Shown here: positions 26,805 through 34,629 of the stretch, in pieces
Layout of the letters: every line of letters starts with the position of its first letter
Numbering within the stretch: position 1 is the first letter of the stretch
NCBI GenBank assembly: GCA_041987205.1
Contig: JBHIWX010000009.1
Span: 5,636 to 69,635 of the forward strand
From: BOKV01 sp041987205
GTDB taxonomy: Bacteria > Pseudomonadota > Alphaproteobacteria > Rhizobiales > Rhizobiaceae
DNA length: 64,000 bases
Direction of reading: 5' to 3'
Made by a program: the position numbers and the translations under genes
Notes under the pieces: model-generated
Database searches by the model: none
What the model was told of the DNA's origin: nothing
The model's input: only the letters and a program-made list of their open reading frames with translations

Positions 26805-28361
26805 CTAATGCCCCGCCATGTGCCGGCCGATCGTGTTGCGGTCGGTCTCGTCGATGGGCGAGACATAGGAAATCGTGCCGCCCGACATCACCGCCACCCG
26901 GTCGGAGAGTTCGAGGATTTCGTCGAGGTCCTCGGAGACCAGCAGCACGGCGGCGCCCTTGTTGCGCTGCTCCATGATTTGGCTGCGGATTTCGGCGACC
27001 GAGGCGAAATCCAGCCCGAAGCACGGATTGGCGACGATCAGCACGTCGACCTCGCTGGAGAGTTCACGCGCCAGCACGGCGCGCTGCACATTGCCGCCAG
27101 ACAGATCCTCGATCGGCGAATCCGGCGAGGTCGTCTTCACGCGGTAGCGCTCGATCAACTCCCGCGCCTTGCGGCGCATCGGGCCAGGCGACAGCCACCA
27201 GCCGAGATTGGCCATGGGCGGCTTGTCGAACGAGCGGAACGCCATGTTCTCGGCGACGCTCATGCGCGGCACGGTCGCGTTTTTCAGCGGCTCCTCGGGC
27301 AGGCCGTACACCTTGAAACGGTCGAAATCCGAACGCTTCGGCTCGAACGGCTTCTCGTTGATGAAGATGCGCCCGTCCTTGAGCGGCCGTTGCCCGGCCA
27401 GCACCTCGACCAGCGCGCTCTGGCCATTGCCGGACACGCCGGCGATGCCGACGATCTCGCCAGCCTTGACCTTCAGATTGACCGCGTTGATCGCAAGCTG
27501 GCCCTCTTCATCCTCGGCGCACAGACCGGCGAGGTCGAGCACGGTATGCGTCTCGTTGCGCTTCTCGCGCTCGGCGCGTTCGCGGATTTCCGTGTCGCCG
27601 ATCATCATTCGGCTCATCTCGGCGACACTGGCTTCCTGCGCATCGCCCGCGCCTGTCAGCTTGCCACGCCGCAGAACCGTGAAGGAATCGCAAAACGCCT
27701 TCACCTCGCGGAACTTGTGGCTGATCATCAGCACGGTCACTTCGCCGCGTTTCGCCATGTCGCCCAGCAGCCCCAGCACTTCGTCGGCCTCGCCCGGCGT
27801 CAGCACCGAGGTCGGCTCGTCGAGAATGAGGAAACGCTGTTCGAGATAGAGCAGCTTGAGGATTTCCAGCTTCTGCTTCTCGCCCGCCGAAAGCGCAGAG
27901 ACCGGAACGTCGAGCCGCACGCGAAACGGCATGCGGTCCATGAAGGCCTCGAGCTTGGGAATTTCGGATCGCCAGTTGATGACCGACGGTGCATCAGCCC
28001 GCGAAATGACGAGGTTTTCCGCCGCCGTCAGGCACGGCACCAGCGTGAAATGCTGGTAGACCATGCCGATGCCGAGATCGCGAGCATCGCGCGGGCTGTT
28101 CACCGCCACTTCGTGGCCGTCGAGCATCACCGTGCCGCGCGTGGCGTTGTAGAAGCCCATGATGCATTTCACGAGCGTCGACTTGCCGGCGCCGTTCTCG
28201 CCGAGCAGCGCATGGAAAGAGCCGGATTCGACCTTGATCGACACGTCGTCGAGCGCGGTCAGCGGCCCGAATATCTTGGTCATGCCGACCGTTTCGAGCG
28301 ACGGCGCGCGTGTCGCCATTTCCGGTTCGGGCGGCTCGGGAAAGGCTTCGGCGACACTCAT
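26805..28361 (-). CDS. Nucleoside/BMP-type ABC importer ATP-binding protein (two ATPase domains)
   Basis: 518 residues with two ABC domains, as in YufO/NupB proteins. Domain 1 has Walker A GENGAGKST (near 61), a degenerate signature ALSAGEKQKLEILKLL and Walker B RFLILDEPTS. Domain 2 has GVSGNGQSALVEVL, where the Walker A Lys is replaced by Gln as in the family, and signature DLSGGNVQRAVLAREL. It powers import with the two permeases and the BmpA-type binding protein upstream in the same set. It starts where biuH ends (4-bp overlap). Confidence 0.92.
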   Translation of the reverse strand: MSVAEAFPEPPEPEMATRAPSLETVGMTKIFGPLTALDDVSIKVESGSFHALLGENGAGKSTLVKCIMGFYNATRGTVMLDGHEVAVNSPRDARDLGIGMVYQHFTLVPCLTAAENLVISRADAPSVINWRSEIPKLEAFMDRMPFRVRLDVPVSALSAGEKQKLEILKLLYLEQRFLILDEPTSVLTPGEADEVLGLLGDMAKRGEVTVLMISHKFREVKAFCDSFTVLRRGKLTGAGDAQEASVAEMSRMMIGDTEIRERAEREKRNETHTVLDLAGLCAEDEEGQLAINAVNLKVKAGEIVGIAGVSGNGQSALVEVLAGQRPLKDGRIFINEKPFEPKRSDFDRFKVYGLPEEPLKNATVPRMSVAENMAFRSFDKPPMANLGWWLSPGPMRRKARELIERYRVKTTSPDSPIEDLSGGNVQRAVLARELSSEVDVLIVANPCFGLDFASVAEIRSQIMEQRNKGAAVLLVSEDLDEILELSDRVAVMSGGTISYVSPIDETDRNTIGRHMAGH

Positions 28362-29080
28362 GGCAGCACCTCGAGAAAGGTTGTGGAAGTGGCCACCGCA
28401 CCGAACACGCCGCCCTGCATCTTGATCATATCGACGGCGGCATCGTGGTTCGACTGTTTCGTCGCCGCGCAGCAATCCTCCAGCAGCAGGCATTCATAGC
28501 CGCGATCGTTGGCGTCGCGCATCGTGGTGTGAACGCAGACATCGGTCGTCACCCCGGTGAATACGATATTGCGGATGTTCTTCATCCTCAGCACCAGTTC
28601 GAAATCGGTGGCGATGAACGTGCCCTTGCCCGGCTTGTCGATGATCGCCTCGCCGGGTTCCGGCTGCAGTTCCGGGATGATCTCCCAGCCCGGTTCGCCG
28701 CGCACCAGGATGCGTCCGCACGGGCCCTGGTCGCCGATGCCGGCGCCGATGCGCTGCGAACGCCAGCGCTTGTTGGGTGGCAGGTCGGACAGGTCCGGCT
28801 TGTGGCCCTCGCGCGTATGGATGATCGGATAGTCCTTCGCCCGCATCGCCTTGAGCACGTTCTGGATCGGCCCGATCGGCGCGCGCGTCAGCGAAATGTC
28901 GTAGCCCATCGAGTCGACATAACCGCCCGGCGCGCAGAAATCCGTCTGCATGTCGATGACGACGAGACAGGTATTGTGCGGTCCGAAATCGCCGTCGAAG
29001 GGCCAGGGATAGGGATCGGCGGCGACCGTCACCGCATTGGGAACGAGGGCAGCTTCGATGCGTTCGTCGAGTGTGGTCAT
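28358..29080 (-). CDS. biuH: Biuret amidohydrolase (BiuH-like cysteine hydrolase)
   Basis: 240 residues, close to the Rhizobium leguminosarum biuret hydrolase as I remember its sequence. Shared blocks are ADPYPWP, IDMQTDFCAPGGYVDSMGYD, NKRWRSQRIGAGIGDQGPCGRIL, RGEPGWEIIPEL and GVTTDVCVHTTMRDANDRGYECLLLEDCC. The triad is Asp43, Lys149 and Cys182. It would hydrolyse biuret to allophanate and ammonia, and allophanate is the substrate of AtzF in this cluster. The ATG overlaps the formamidase stop. Confidence 0.85.
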   Translation of the reverse strand: MTTLDERIEAALVPNAVTVAADPYPWPFDGDFGPHNTCLVVIDMQTDFCAPGGYVDSMGYDISLTRAPIGPIQNVLKAMRAKDYPIIHTREGHKPDLSDLPPNKRWRSQRIGAGIGDQGPCGRILVRGEPGWEIIPELQPEPGEAIIDKPGKGTFIATDFELVLRMKNIRNIVFTGVTTDVCVHTTMRDANDRGYECLLLEDCCAATKQSNHDAAVDMIKMQGGVFGAVATSTTFLEVLP

Positions 29081-30093
29081 TCCGCAGCCTCCTTTGCCGG
29101 CTCGCCGTAGTTGCGGGTCGGCTCCGGAAAGCCGCAAGATGTGCCGTCAGTGTGGACGACCTCGTCTTCCCACGGCAGCCTGTACTGGCCGGCCACCATG
29201 TCCTGCATGAACGTATAGGGACAGTCCCGTGCACCGCCCTTCACGGCGACATAGCCGCGATGGCCGAGCTGGTAGATGTTGTTCTCCACCGACCAGTGTT
29301 TGCGCGCCTCGCGCACGAGGTCCGGCCGCACCTCGGCGGTGATGATCTCGTCGGGCCGCCCTGTCGTGCCGTGGGCGATCACCGAGCCGTCGAAATTGAC
29401 GATCATCCCCTCGCCCATGGAATCGAAGGTGCCGTCCGATCCGCACATGCAGACATTCGCCGTCACCATCAGGTTCTGGAACGCATTGGCCTGGTTGGTG
29501 AAGCGCCAGCTTTCGCGGATCGGTGCGGTGTAGCCGGCCGTGCGCAGCATGATCTCCGCGCCCTTGTAGGCGCATTCGCGCGCCATTTCCGGGAACATCC
29601 CGTCATGGCAGATGATCAGCGCGAGCTTGCAGCCCTTCGGTCCGTCGATCACCGGAATGCCGAGATCGCCCGGTTCCCAGGGCTCGACCGGCACCCAGGG
29701 GTGAAGCTTGCGGTAGTAGAGTTTGATCTCGCCGGTGTCGTCGATGACGATCCCCGAATTGTAGGGATTGCCGCCGGGATTGAGCTCCATGATGGAGAAG
29801 CAGCCCCAGATCGCATTATCGCGGCAGGCTTTCTTGAACGCCGCGACCTCCGGCCCGTCGAGCCGGCACATGATCGCCGGATTCGTGTCCATCGACAGGC
29901 CGTGCAGCGCGTATTCGGGAAAGACCACGAGGTCCATCGTCGACATGTTGCGCCGGGCCTTGGCGACCATTTTAACGATCTTCTCGGTCTGGGCCTTGAG
30001 ATCGTCCGGGGTTTCGACCACCGGCAGCTGCAATTGCACGAGGCCGATCACCACGCCGTTCGGGGTCTTGTTCAGTCCGCCCAGAGCGCTCAT
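29077..30093 (-). CDS. Formamidase, nitrilase superfamily (AmiF-like)
   Basis: 338 residues closely following the AmiF formamidase pattern. The Glu-Lys-Cys triad is Glu60 in VVFPEYALHG, Lys129 in YYRKLHPWVPVEPW, and Cys162 in LALIICHDGMFPE. The blocks SIMELNPGGNPYN, ENNIYQLGHRGYVAVKGG and AGQYRLPWEDEV match AmiF rather than the longer-chain AmiE amidases. Expected reaction: formamide to formate and ammonia. It overlaps biuH by 4 bp and follows the permease gene by 11 bp, so it is embedded in the transport operon. Confidence 0.88.
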   Translation of the reverse strand: MSALGGLNKTPNGVVIGLVQLQLPVVETPDDLKAQTEKIVKMVAKARRNMSTMDLVVFPEYALHGLSMDTNPAIMCRLDGPEVAAFKKACRDNAIWGCFSIMELNPGGNPYNSGIVIDDTGEIKLYYRKLHPWVPVEPWEPGDLGIPVIDGPKGCKLALIICHDGMFPEMARECAYKGAEIMLRTAGYTAPIRESWRFTNQANAFQNLMVTANVCMCGSDGTFDSMGEGMIVNFDGSVIAHGTTGRPDEIITAEVRPDLVREARKHWSVENNIYQLGHRGYVAVKGGARDCPYTFMQDMVAGQYRLPWEDEVVHTDGTSCGFPEPTRNYGEPAKEAAE

Positions 30094-30104
30094 TGCCTCG
30101 CCTC

Positions 30105-31025
30105 CTACTTCGCCAGCGACAGTTCGCCGGGCACCTCGCGCGCCGCGCTCTTGGAGCGGGCCGAGGCGATCATGATGAAAAGCGTCAGGATGTAGGGCGC
30201 GGCGTTGAAGAAGTAGTAGCCCTGGCTGATCCCGATCGACTGCAGCGCCGGACCGAGCGCGCCGGCCGCGCCGAACAGCAGCGCCGCGTACACGCATTTG
30301 ATCGGATCCCAGCGCGCGAAAATGACGAGCGCCACGGCCATAAGGCCCTGGCCGGAGGACAGGCCCTCGTTCCAGCTTCCCGGATAGTAGAGCGACAGAA
30401 AGGCGCCGCCGACACCGGCGAGGAAGCCGCCGGCTGCCGTCGCGAGCAGGCGTACGAGATCAACCGATACGCCCATGGCCCTTGCCGAAGCCGCGCTGTC
30501 GCCCGTCATGCGCACGATCAGGCCCCAGCGCGTGTTCGCCAGCGCCCACCACAGGAAGACGGCGAGCGCGATGCCGACGAAGAACAGCGGATTGACCTGA
30601 AGCGCCTGCTCGATGTTCGGATTGGACGACCAGCCACCCAGCGGAATGGCTTCAAGGCGCGGCGCGGAGGGCTGGATGTAGGGTTTGCCGAAGAAGAAGG
30701 CGAGGCCCGTGCCGAAGCTCATGAAGGCAATGCCGACGGCGATGTCGTTCACCTTGGGCAGCTTGCAGATATAGCCGTGCATCGCGCCCAGCACGAGGCC
30801 GGAACAGCCGGCCATCAGAACGCCGAGCCAGGGACTGCCGGTCGTGTAGGAACCGGCATAGGCGACCATGGCGCCGAGCACCAGATTGCCTTCGAGCCCG
30901 AGATTGATGCGGCCCGATTTCTCGGTCAGCGTCTCGCCGAGCGCCACGAACATGAAGGGTGTCGAGACGCGGATCGCGCCGCCGATCATGGCGATGAGGA
31001 CGATGAGGAGTTCCGACTGGCTCAT
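30105..31025 (-). CDS. Nucleoside/BMP-type ABC importer permease (NupQ/YufQ family)
   Basis: 306 residues with about eight to nine membrane segments. PFMFVALGETLTEKSGRINLGLEGNLVLGAMVAY is the family N-terminal signature, and MGVSVDLVRLLATAAGGFLAGVGGAFLSL and GQGLMAVALVIFARWDPIKC are the conserved loops. The frame stays open far upstream, but the ATG at 31025 overlaps the stop of the other permease. It forms the channel with that permease. Confidence 0.92.
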   Translation of the reverse strand: MSQSELLIVLIAMIGGAIRVSTPFMFVALGETLTEKSGRINLGLEGNLVLGAMVAYAGSYTTGSPWLGVLMAGCSGLVLGAMHGYICKLPKVNDIAVGIAFMSFGTGLAFFFGKPYIQPSAPRLEAIPLGGWSSNPNIEQALQVNPLFFVGIALAVFLWWALANTRWGLIVRMTGDSAASARAMGVSVDLVRLLATAAGGFLAGVGGAFLSLYYPGSWNEGLSSGQGLMAVALVIFARWDPIKCVYAALLFGAAGALGPALQSIGISQGYYFFNAAPYILTLFIMIASARSKSAAREVPGELSLAK

Positions 31026-32128
31026 GTCCGGTCTCCCGTCTTGGGCTGAAGGAAGGGAATGCGGCCGTAGAAGGTCTCGGAGACAAGCAGCACGACGAAG
31101 ATGATGCCCTGCAGCACAAGCACGGTGGCGTCGGGCATGCCCATGCGGCGCTGCACGAGGCCACCGGCGGCTGCCAGCGCACCGAACATGATGGCGACGG
31201 GCACGACGGCGAGCGGGTTCTGGCGCGCCAGGAAGGCGACGAGAATGCCGGTGAAACCGTAGCCCGTGACCAGCGAGGCATTGGCCTGGCCGTGCACGGC
31301 GGCAACTTCGTAGAAGCCGGCGAGCCCGGCGCAGCCGCCGGCGATCGCACAGCAGGCGACGACGAGGAAGCCGACCGGCAGGCCCTGCGCCTGCGCGGCG
31401 CGAACATTGCCGCCGGTCATGCGCGCCGCGAAGCCGAAGGTCGTACGCGACATCAGGACATAGAGGATGACGGCCAGCACGAGGCCGGCGGCAAGCCCCC
31501 AATGCACCGAGGTGCCGGGGATCGGCCCGATGCGGTAGGCATCGCCGATCGGCATGGTCGAGGGCTTGTTGGCCGACGCCGGGTCGCGCAGCAGACCCTC
31601 GACGAAAAAGTTCATGATGGCGATCGCGATATAGCCCAACAGCAGCGAGGAGATCGTCTCATTGACACCGCGATAATGCCGGAGCCAGCCGGCAATGCCG
31701 ATCCAAACCGCGCCGGACGCCATTGCGGCGATTGCCATGACCGGCAGGCCGAGAAAGGCGGGAACGCCGCCGGTGACCAGCGGGATGGCGACGGCGGCGG
31801 CCGAAAACCCGCCCAGCACCAATGCGCCCTCCGCGCCGAGCAACGTCAGCCCGATCCGCGCGGGAATGGCGAAGGCGAGGCCGGTGAGGATCAGCGGCGC
31901 GGAGCGCTGCAGCGTGTTCTGGATCGAGAAGGACGAGCCGAAGCCGCCGACCCAGATCAGGTTGAAGAACTGCGCAGGTGACTTGCCGAGCAGCAGCAGG
32001 AAGATCGAGAACAGCAGCGCCGAGACGACCAGTGCGCCGACGGGGATGAGGATCGCCTCGATGGCGCGGCCGATACGCGGATTGAGCCCGCGCCCCTCGA
32101 TCGGCGAAGTGTCGAGCGCGACCGTCAT
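31022..32128 (-). CDS. Nucleoside/BMP-type ABC importer permease (NupP/YufP family)
   Basis: 368 residues with about ten membrane segments. SAPLILTGLAFAIPARIGLTLLGAEGALVLGGF near 104-136 and RMTGGNVRAAQAQGLPVGFLV near 248 are characteristic of this permease type. VALDTSPIEGRGLNPRIGRAIEA is a cytoplasmic N-terminal tail. It is separated from the binding-protein gene by 177 bp, which contain no gene I can support. Confidence 0.92.
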   Translation of the reverse strand: MTVALDTSPIEGRGLNPRIGRAIEAILIPVGALVVSALLFSIFLLLLGKSPAQFFNLIWVGGFGSSFSIQNTLQRSAPLILTGLAFAIPARIGLTLLGAEGALVLGGFSAAAVAIPLVTGGVPAFLGLPVMAIAAMASGAVWIGIAGWLRHYRGVNETISSLLLGYIAIAIMNFFVEGLLRDPASANKPSTMPIGDAYRIGPIPGTSVHWGLAAGLVLAVILYVLMSRTTFGFAARMTGGNVRAAQAQGLPVGFLVVACCAIAGGCAGLAGFYEVAAVHGQANASLVTGYGFTGILVAFLARQNPLAVVPVAIMFGALAAAGGLVQRRMGMPDATVLVLQGIIFVVLLVSETFYGRIPFLQPKTGDRT

Positions 32129-32305
32129 AGCGGTTCTCCCGTGTGCGGCACGCCAGGCGATGCGATCATGTTCTTCATCGTGCAGTCCCCTGCTGATCCT
32201 TCCGGCCTGCGCCCAATCAAGGCGTTTCCGGTCCGGCATGCGCTGAAGAAAGGTGGACGGGCAGCAACCGAAGCCGCCGCCCGCCCCGCGGGTCGGGTGA
32301 CCCGA

Positions 32306-33412
32306 TCAGGTAATCGAGCCCTGGACGCCTTCGAGCAGGTAGTTCATGCCGTCGAGCACGGGATCGTAATTGTCCATCTCGCCCTCGATGACGACATTGC
32401 CCTTGTTGTCCTTGAGCGGACCGACATAGATCGGCTTGCCTTCCTTGAGGCCGGCGATCGCCGCGTCTGCCGCCTTGATCGCCTCCGGCGTCGCGCCGGC
32501 GCCATAGGCCGTGTTGCGCAGCATGTCGTTGTGGTAGCCGCCGGCAATGAAGTTCGGCAGTTCCTCGCCCTTGGCGAGCGCGTCGGCGTAGATCTTGTAG
32601 ATCGTCTCCCACTTGTATTCCGCGCCGGTGATGAAGCCCTTGGGTGCGAGCGGCGCCTGGCTGGCATTGTGGCCGCAGCTCTTCACGCCACGCGATTCCG
32701 CAGTTTCGATCACGACCTTCGGACCGTCCACATGGCAGGTGATCACGTCGCAGCCGGCGTCGATCAGCGCGTTGGCGGCTTCCGCCTCACGCACCGGCAG
32801 CGACCATTCGCCGGTGAAGATCACCTGCACCGTCGCGTCCGGATTGACGCTCTTGGCGCCGAGCAGGACAGAGTTGACGTTGGACAGGACCGAGGGGATC
32901 GGCTTGGCGGCGACGAAGCCGATCTTGTTCGACGTCGTCGACAGGCCGGCGGCGACGCCGTCGACATAATGCGCCTGGTTGAGATAGCAGAAATAGCTGC
33001 CGGCGTTCTTCGGATCGGTATCCGCGTTCCACAGCGGTGCGGCGTGGCGAAACTGGACGTCCGGATATTTCTTGGCGGTCTCGATGACGAAAGGTTTGTA
33101 ATAGCCGAACGAGGTGGCGAGGATCAGGTTTGCGCCGTCGAGATTGATCATCGACTCCATCGACTGCGCGACGGCATCGGTCTCCGGCACGTTCTCTTCC
33201 TCGATGACGGTCACGCCCTCGACCTGCTTGAGAATGTCCATGGCAACGGCATGGGCCTGGTTCCAGCCGAAATCGTCGCGCGGGCCGACATAGACGGCAC
33301 CGAGCGTGATCGGCGATTGTGCTCGCGCAAAGCCGAACGGCAGGGCGGAGGCCGCGAGGCCGGCAACGCCGGCTTTGAGCAGCGAACGACGGGATACGGA
33401 CGTTTTGATCAT
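32306..33412 (-). CDS. BmpA-family substrate-binding protein (Tat-type signal)
   Basis: 368 residues. A twin-arginine motif SVSRRSLLKAG (Arg8-Arg9) and a hydrophobic stretch end at a likely cleavage site ARA/QSP near residue 31. The mature part follows the BMP/PnrA pattern: LGAVYVGPRDDFGWNQAHA, LILATSFGYYKPFVIETAKKYPDVQF, VDGVAAGLSTTSNKIGFVAAKPIPSV, GCDVITCHVDGPKVVIETAESRGVKSCGHNA. Family members bind nucleosides, purines and related heterocycles. It is the periplasmic receptor of the importer encoded downstream. Confidence 0.92.
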   Translation of the reverse strand: MIKTSVSRRSLLKAGVAGLAASALPFGFARAQSPITLGAVYVGPRDDFGWNQAHAVAMDILKQVEGVTVIEEENVPETDAVAQSMESMINLDGANLILATSFGYYKPFVIETAKKYPDVQFRHAAPLWNADTDPKNAGSYFCYLNQAHYVDGVAAGLSTTSNKIGFVAAKPIPSVLSNVNSVLLGAKSVNPDATVQVIFTGEWSLPVREAEAANALIDAGCDVITCHVDGPKVVIETAESRGVKSCGHNASQAPLAPKGFITGAEYKWETIYKIYADALAKGEELPNFIAGGYHNDMLRNTAYGAGATPEAIKAADAAIAGLKEGKPIYVGPLKDNKGNVVIEGEMDNYDPVLDGMNYLLEGVQGSIT

Positions 33413-33633
33413 GATAGGCTCCAGCGGCTAGGGTTCTTTGCCGGCGCGGTCCCCCGCCTCCGGTCCTTGGTTCGGGAGGTAGCAAAGCCCGTGCCACTCC
33501 CGCATGCGTATTGAGGCCGGCCTGTCCGGCCTTGCATTTCGTGCCTTTTCAGGCCTTCTCCGGCCGCCGCGCCGGGGTTCTGTCGCCCAATCCTTGGGCA
33601 GGACGCAGGAACTGGGTGTTTTTCGAGCATCGC

Positions 33634-34629
33634 TCACGCCCCTGCTTTCGGAGCGTCGCCCAGCGCGAGACCCGATTTCTCGTAGGTTGGCGAGAGCCGG
33701 CTGAGCAGGAACTCGTCGCCCCGGATCGGCGCGTAGCGCACCGGGCGTTCGTCGGTTGCACAGCCCGGCAGGCAAGCGATGTCCGCCTCCGGATTGGGAT
33801 CGAGGAAGAAGGCGATGGAATAGCGTTCGAGGCCGGCCGGGCTGACCACGCGATGCGGTGTGGAGACATAGATGTCGTTGGTCCAGCGCATCAGGCAGTC
33901 GCCGATATTGCAGACGAACGCACCTTCGACATGCGGCGCGGCGAGCCAGTCGCCGGCACGGTTGCGCACTTCCAGTCCCGCCACACCGTCGGTCGCGAGC
34001 AGCGTGACGCAGCCATAATCGGTATGTTCGCCTGCACCGAGCTGGCCCGATTCCAGGCTTTCGGGCGCCGGCGGATAATGCAGAAGGCGCAGGATCGCCA
34101 TGGGCCGGTCGAGCTTGTCGTCGAAGAAAGTCGGATCAAGCCCGAGATCGGCGGCGAAGGCCCTATGCAATTGCGTGCCGAGCGCGTGGCAGGCCTCGAA
34201 ATAGGCCAGCATGGTGTCGCGGAAGCCCGCCATTTCCGGCCAGACATTGGTCGCGCGGAACATCTGGCCTGCGACAATCTCCGGATCGTCGGCCGGCCGT
34301 TCAAGGCCGATAGTGAAGGCCTCCTTCAGATCGGCCGGCAGGTTCGGGTCGAGCGCCTCGCCCTTCATGGGGATGTAGCCGCGATTACTCTTGGCGTCGT
34401 AAAGCGCATGTTTCTTGGCCGCCTCGTCCTGACCGAAGAACGCGGCCGAGATCGCAAAGGCCTGCTTCATCAATTCGGCCGGCACGCTGTGATGGGCGAC
34501 ATAGAAGAAGCCGATATCGCGGCAGGCCGCACCGATCTCGGCGGCAACCTTGTCGAGGCCCGCCTGCGTACCTTCGGCGAGCGGCGAGACGTCAATGAGC
34601 GGAATGCTGGGCGATGATGCAGCGCTCAT
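33634..34629 (-). CDS. 2-oxoglutarate/Fe(II)-dependent oxygenase (isopenicillin N synthase-like)
   Basis: 331 residues. Metal ligands are His202 and Asp204 (EHTDYG) and His259 (STPHRVV). Arg269 with Ser271 (RYSIAFF) is the 2-oxoglutarate-binding RxS pair. The N-terminal DIOX_N-like domain includes IPLIDVSPL and ACRDIGFFYVAHHSVP. The family hydroxylates or oxidises small molecules. The fungal thymine-7-hydroxylase belongs to the same broad group, so a heterocycle substrate is possible but unproven. Its ATG overlaps the atzF stop (ATGA), which ties it to allophanate metabolism. Confidence 0.88.
   Translation of the reverse strand: MSAASSPSIPLIDVSPLAEGTQAGLDKVAAEIGAACRDIGFFYVAHHSVPAELMKQAFAISAAFFGQDEAAKKHALYDAKSNRGYIPMKGEALDPNLPADLKEAFTIGLERPADDPEIVAGQMFRATNVWPEMAGFRDTMLAYFEACHALGTQLHRAFAADLGLDPTFFDDKLDRPMAILRLLHYPPAPESLESGQLGAGEHTDYGCVTLLATDGVAGLEVRNRAGDWLAAPHVEGAFVCNIGDCLMRWTNDIYVSTPHRVVSPAGLERYSIAFFLDPNPEADIACLPGCATDERPVRYAPIRGDEFLLSRLSPTYEKSGLALGDAPKAGA

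Noticed and set aside
32129..33633. Possible terminators or small genes in the gaps at 32129-32305 and 33413-33633
   Set aside because: Only short GC-rich hairpins without T-runs are present (for example around 33514-33534), and no ORF has a ribosome site with protein-like sequence.
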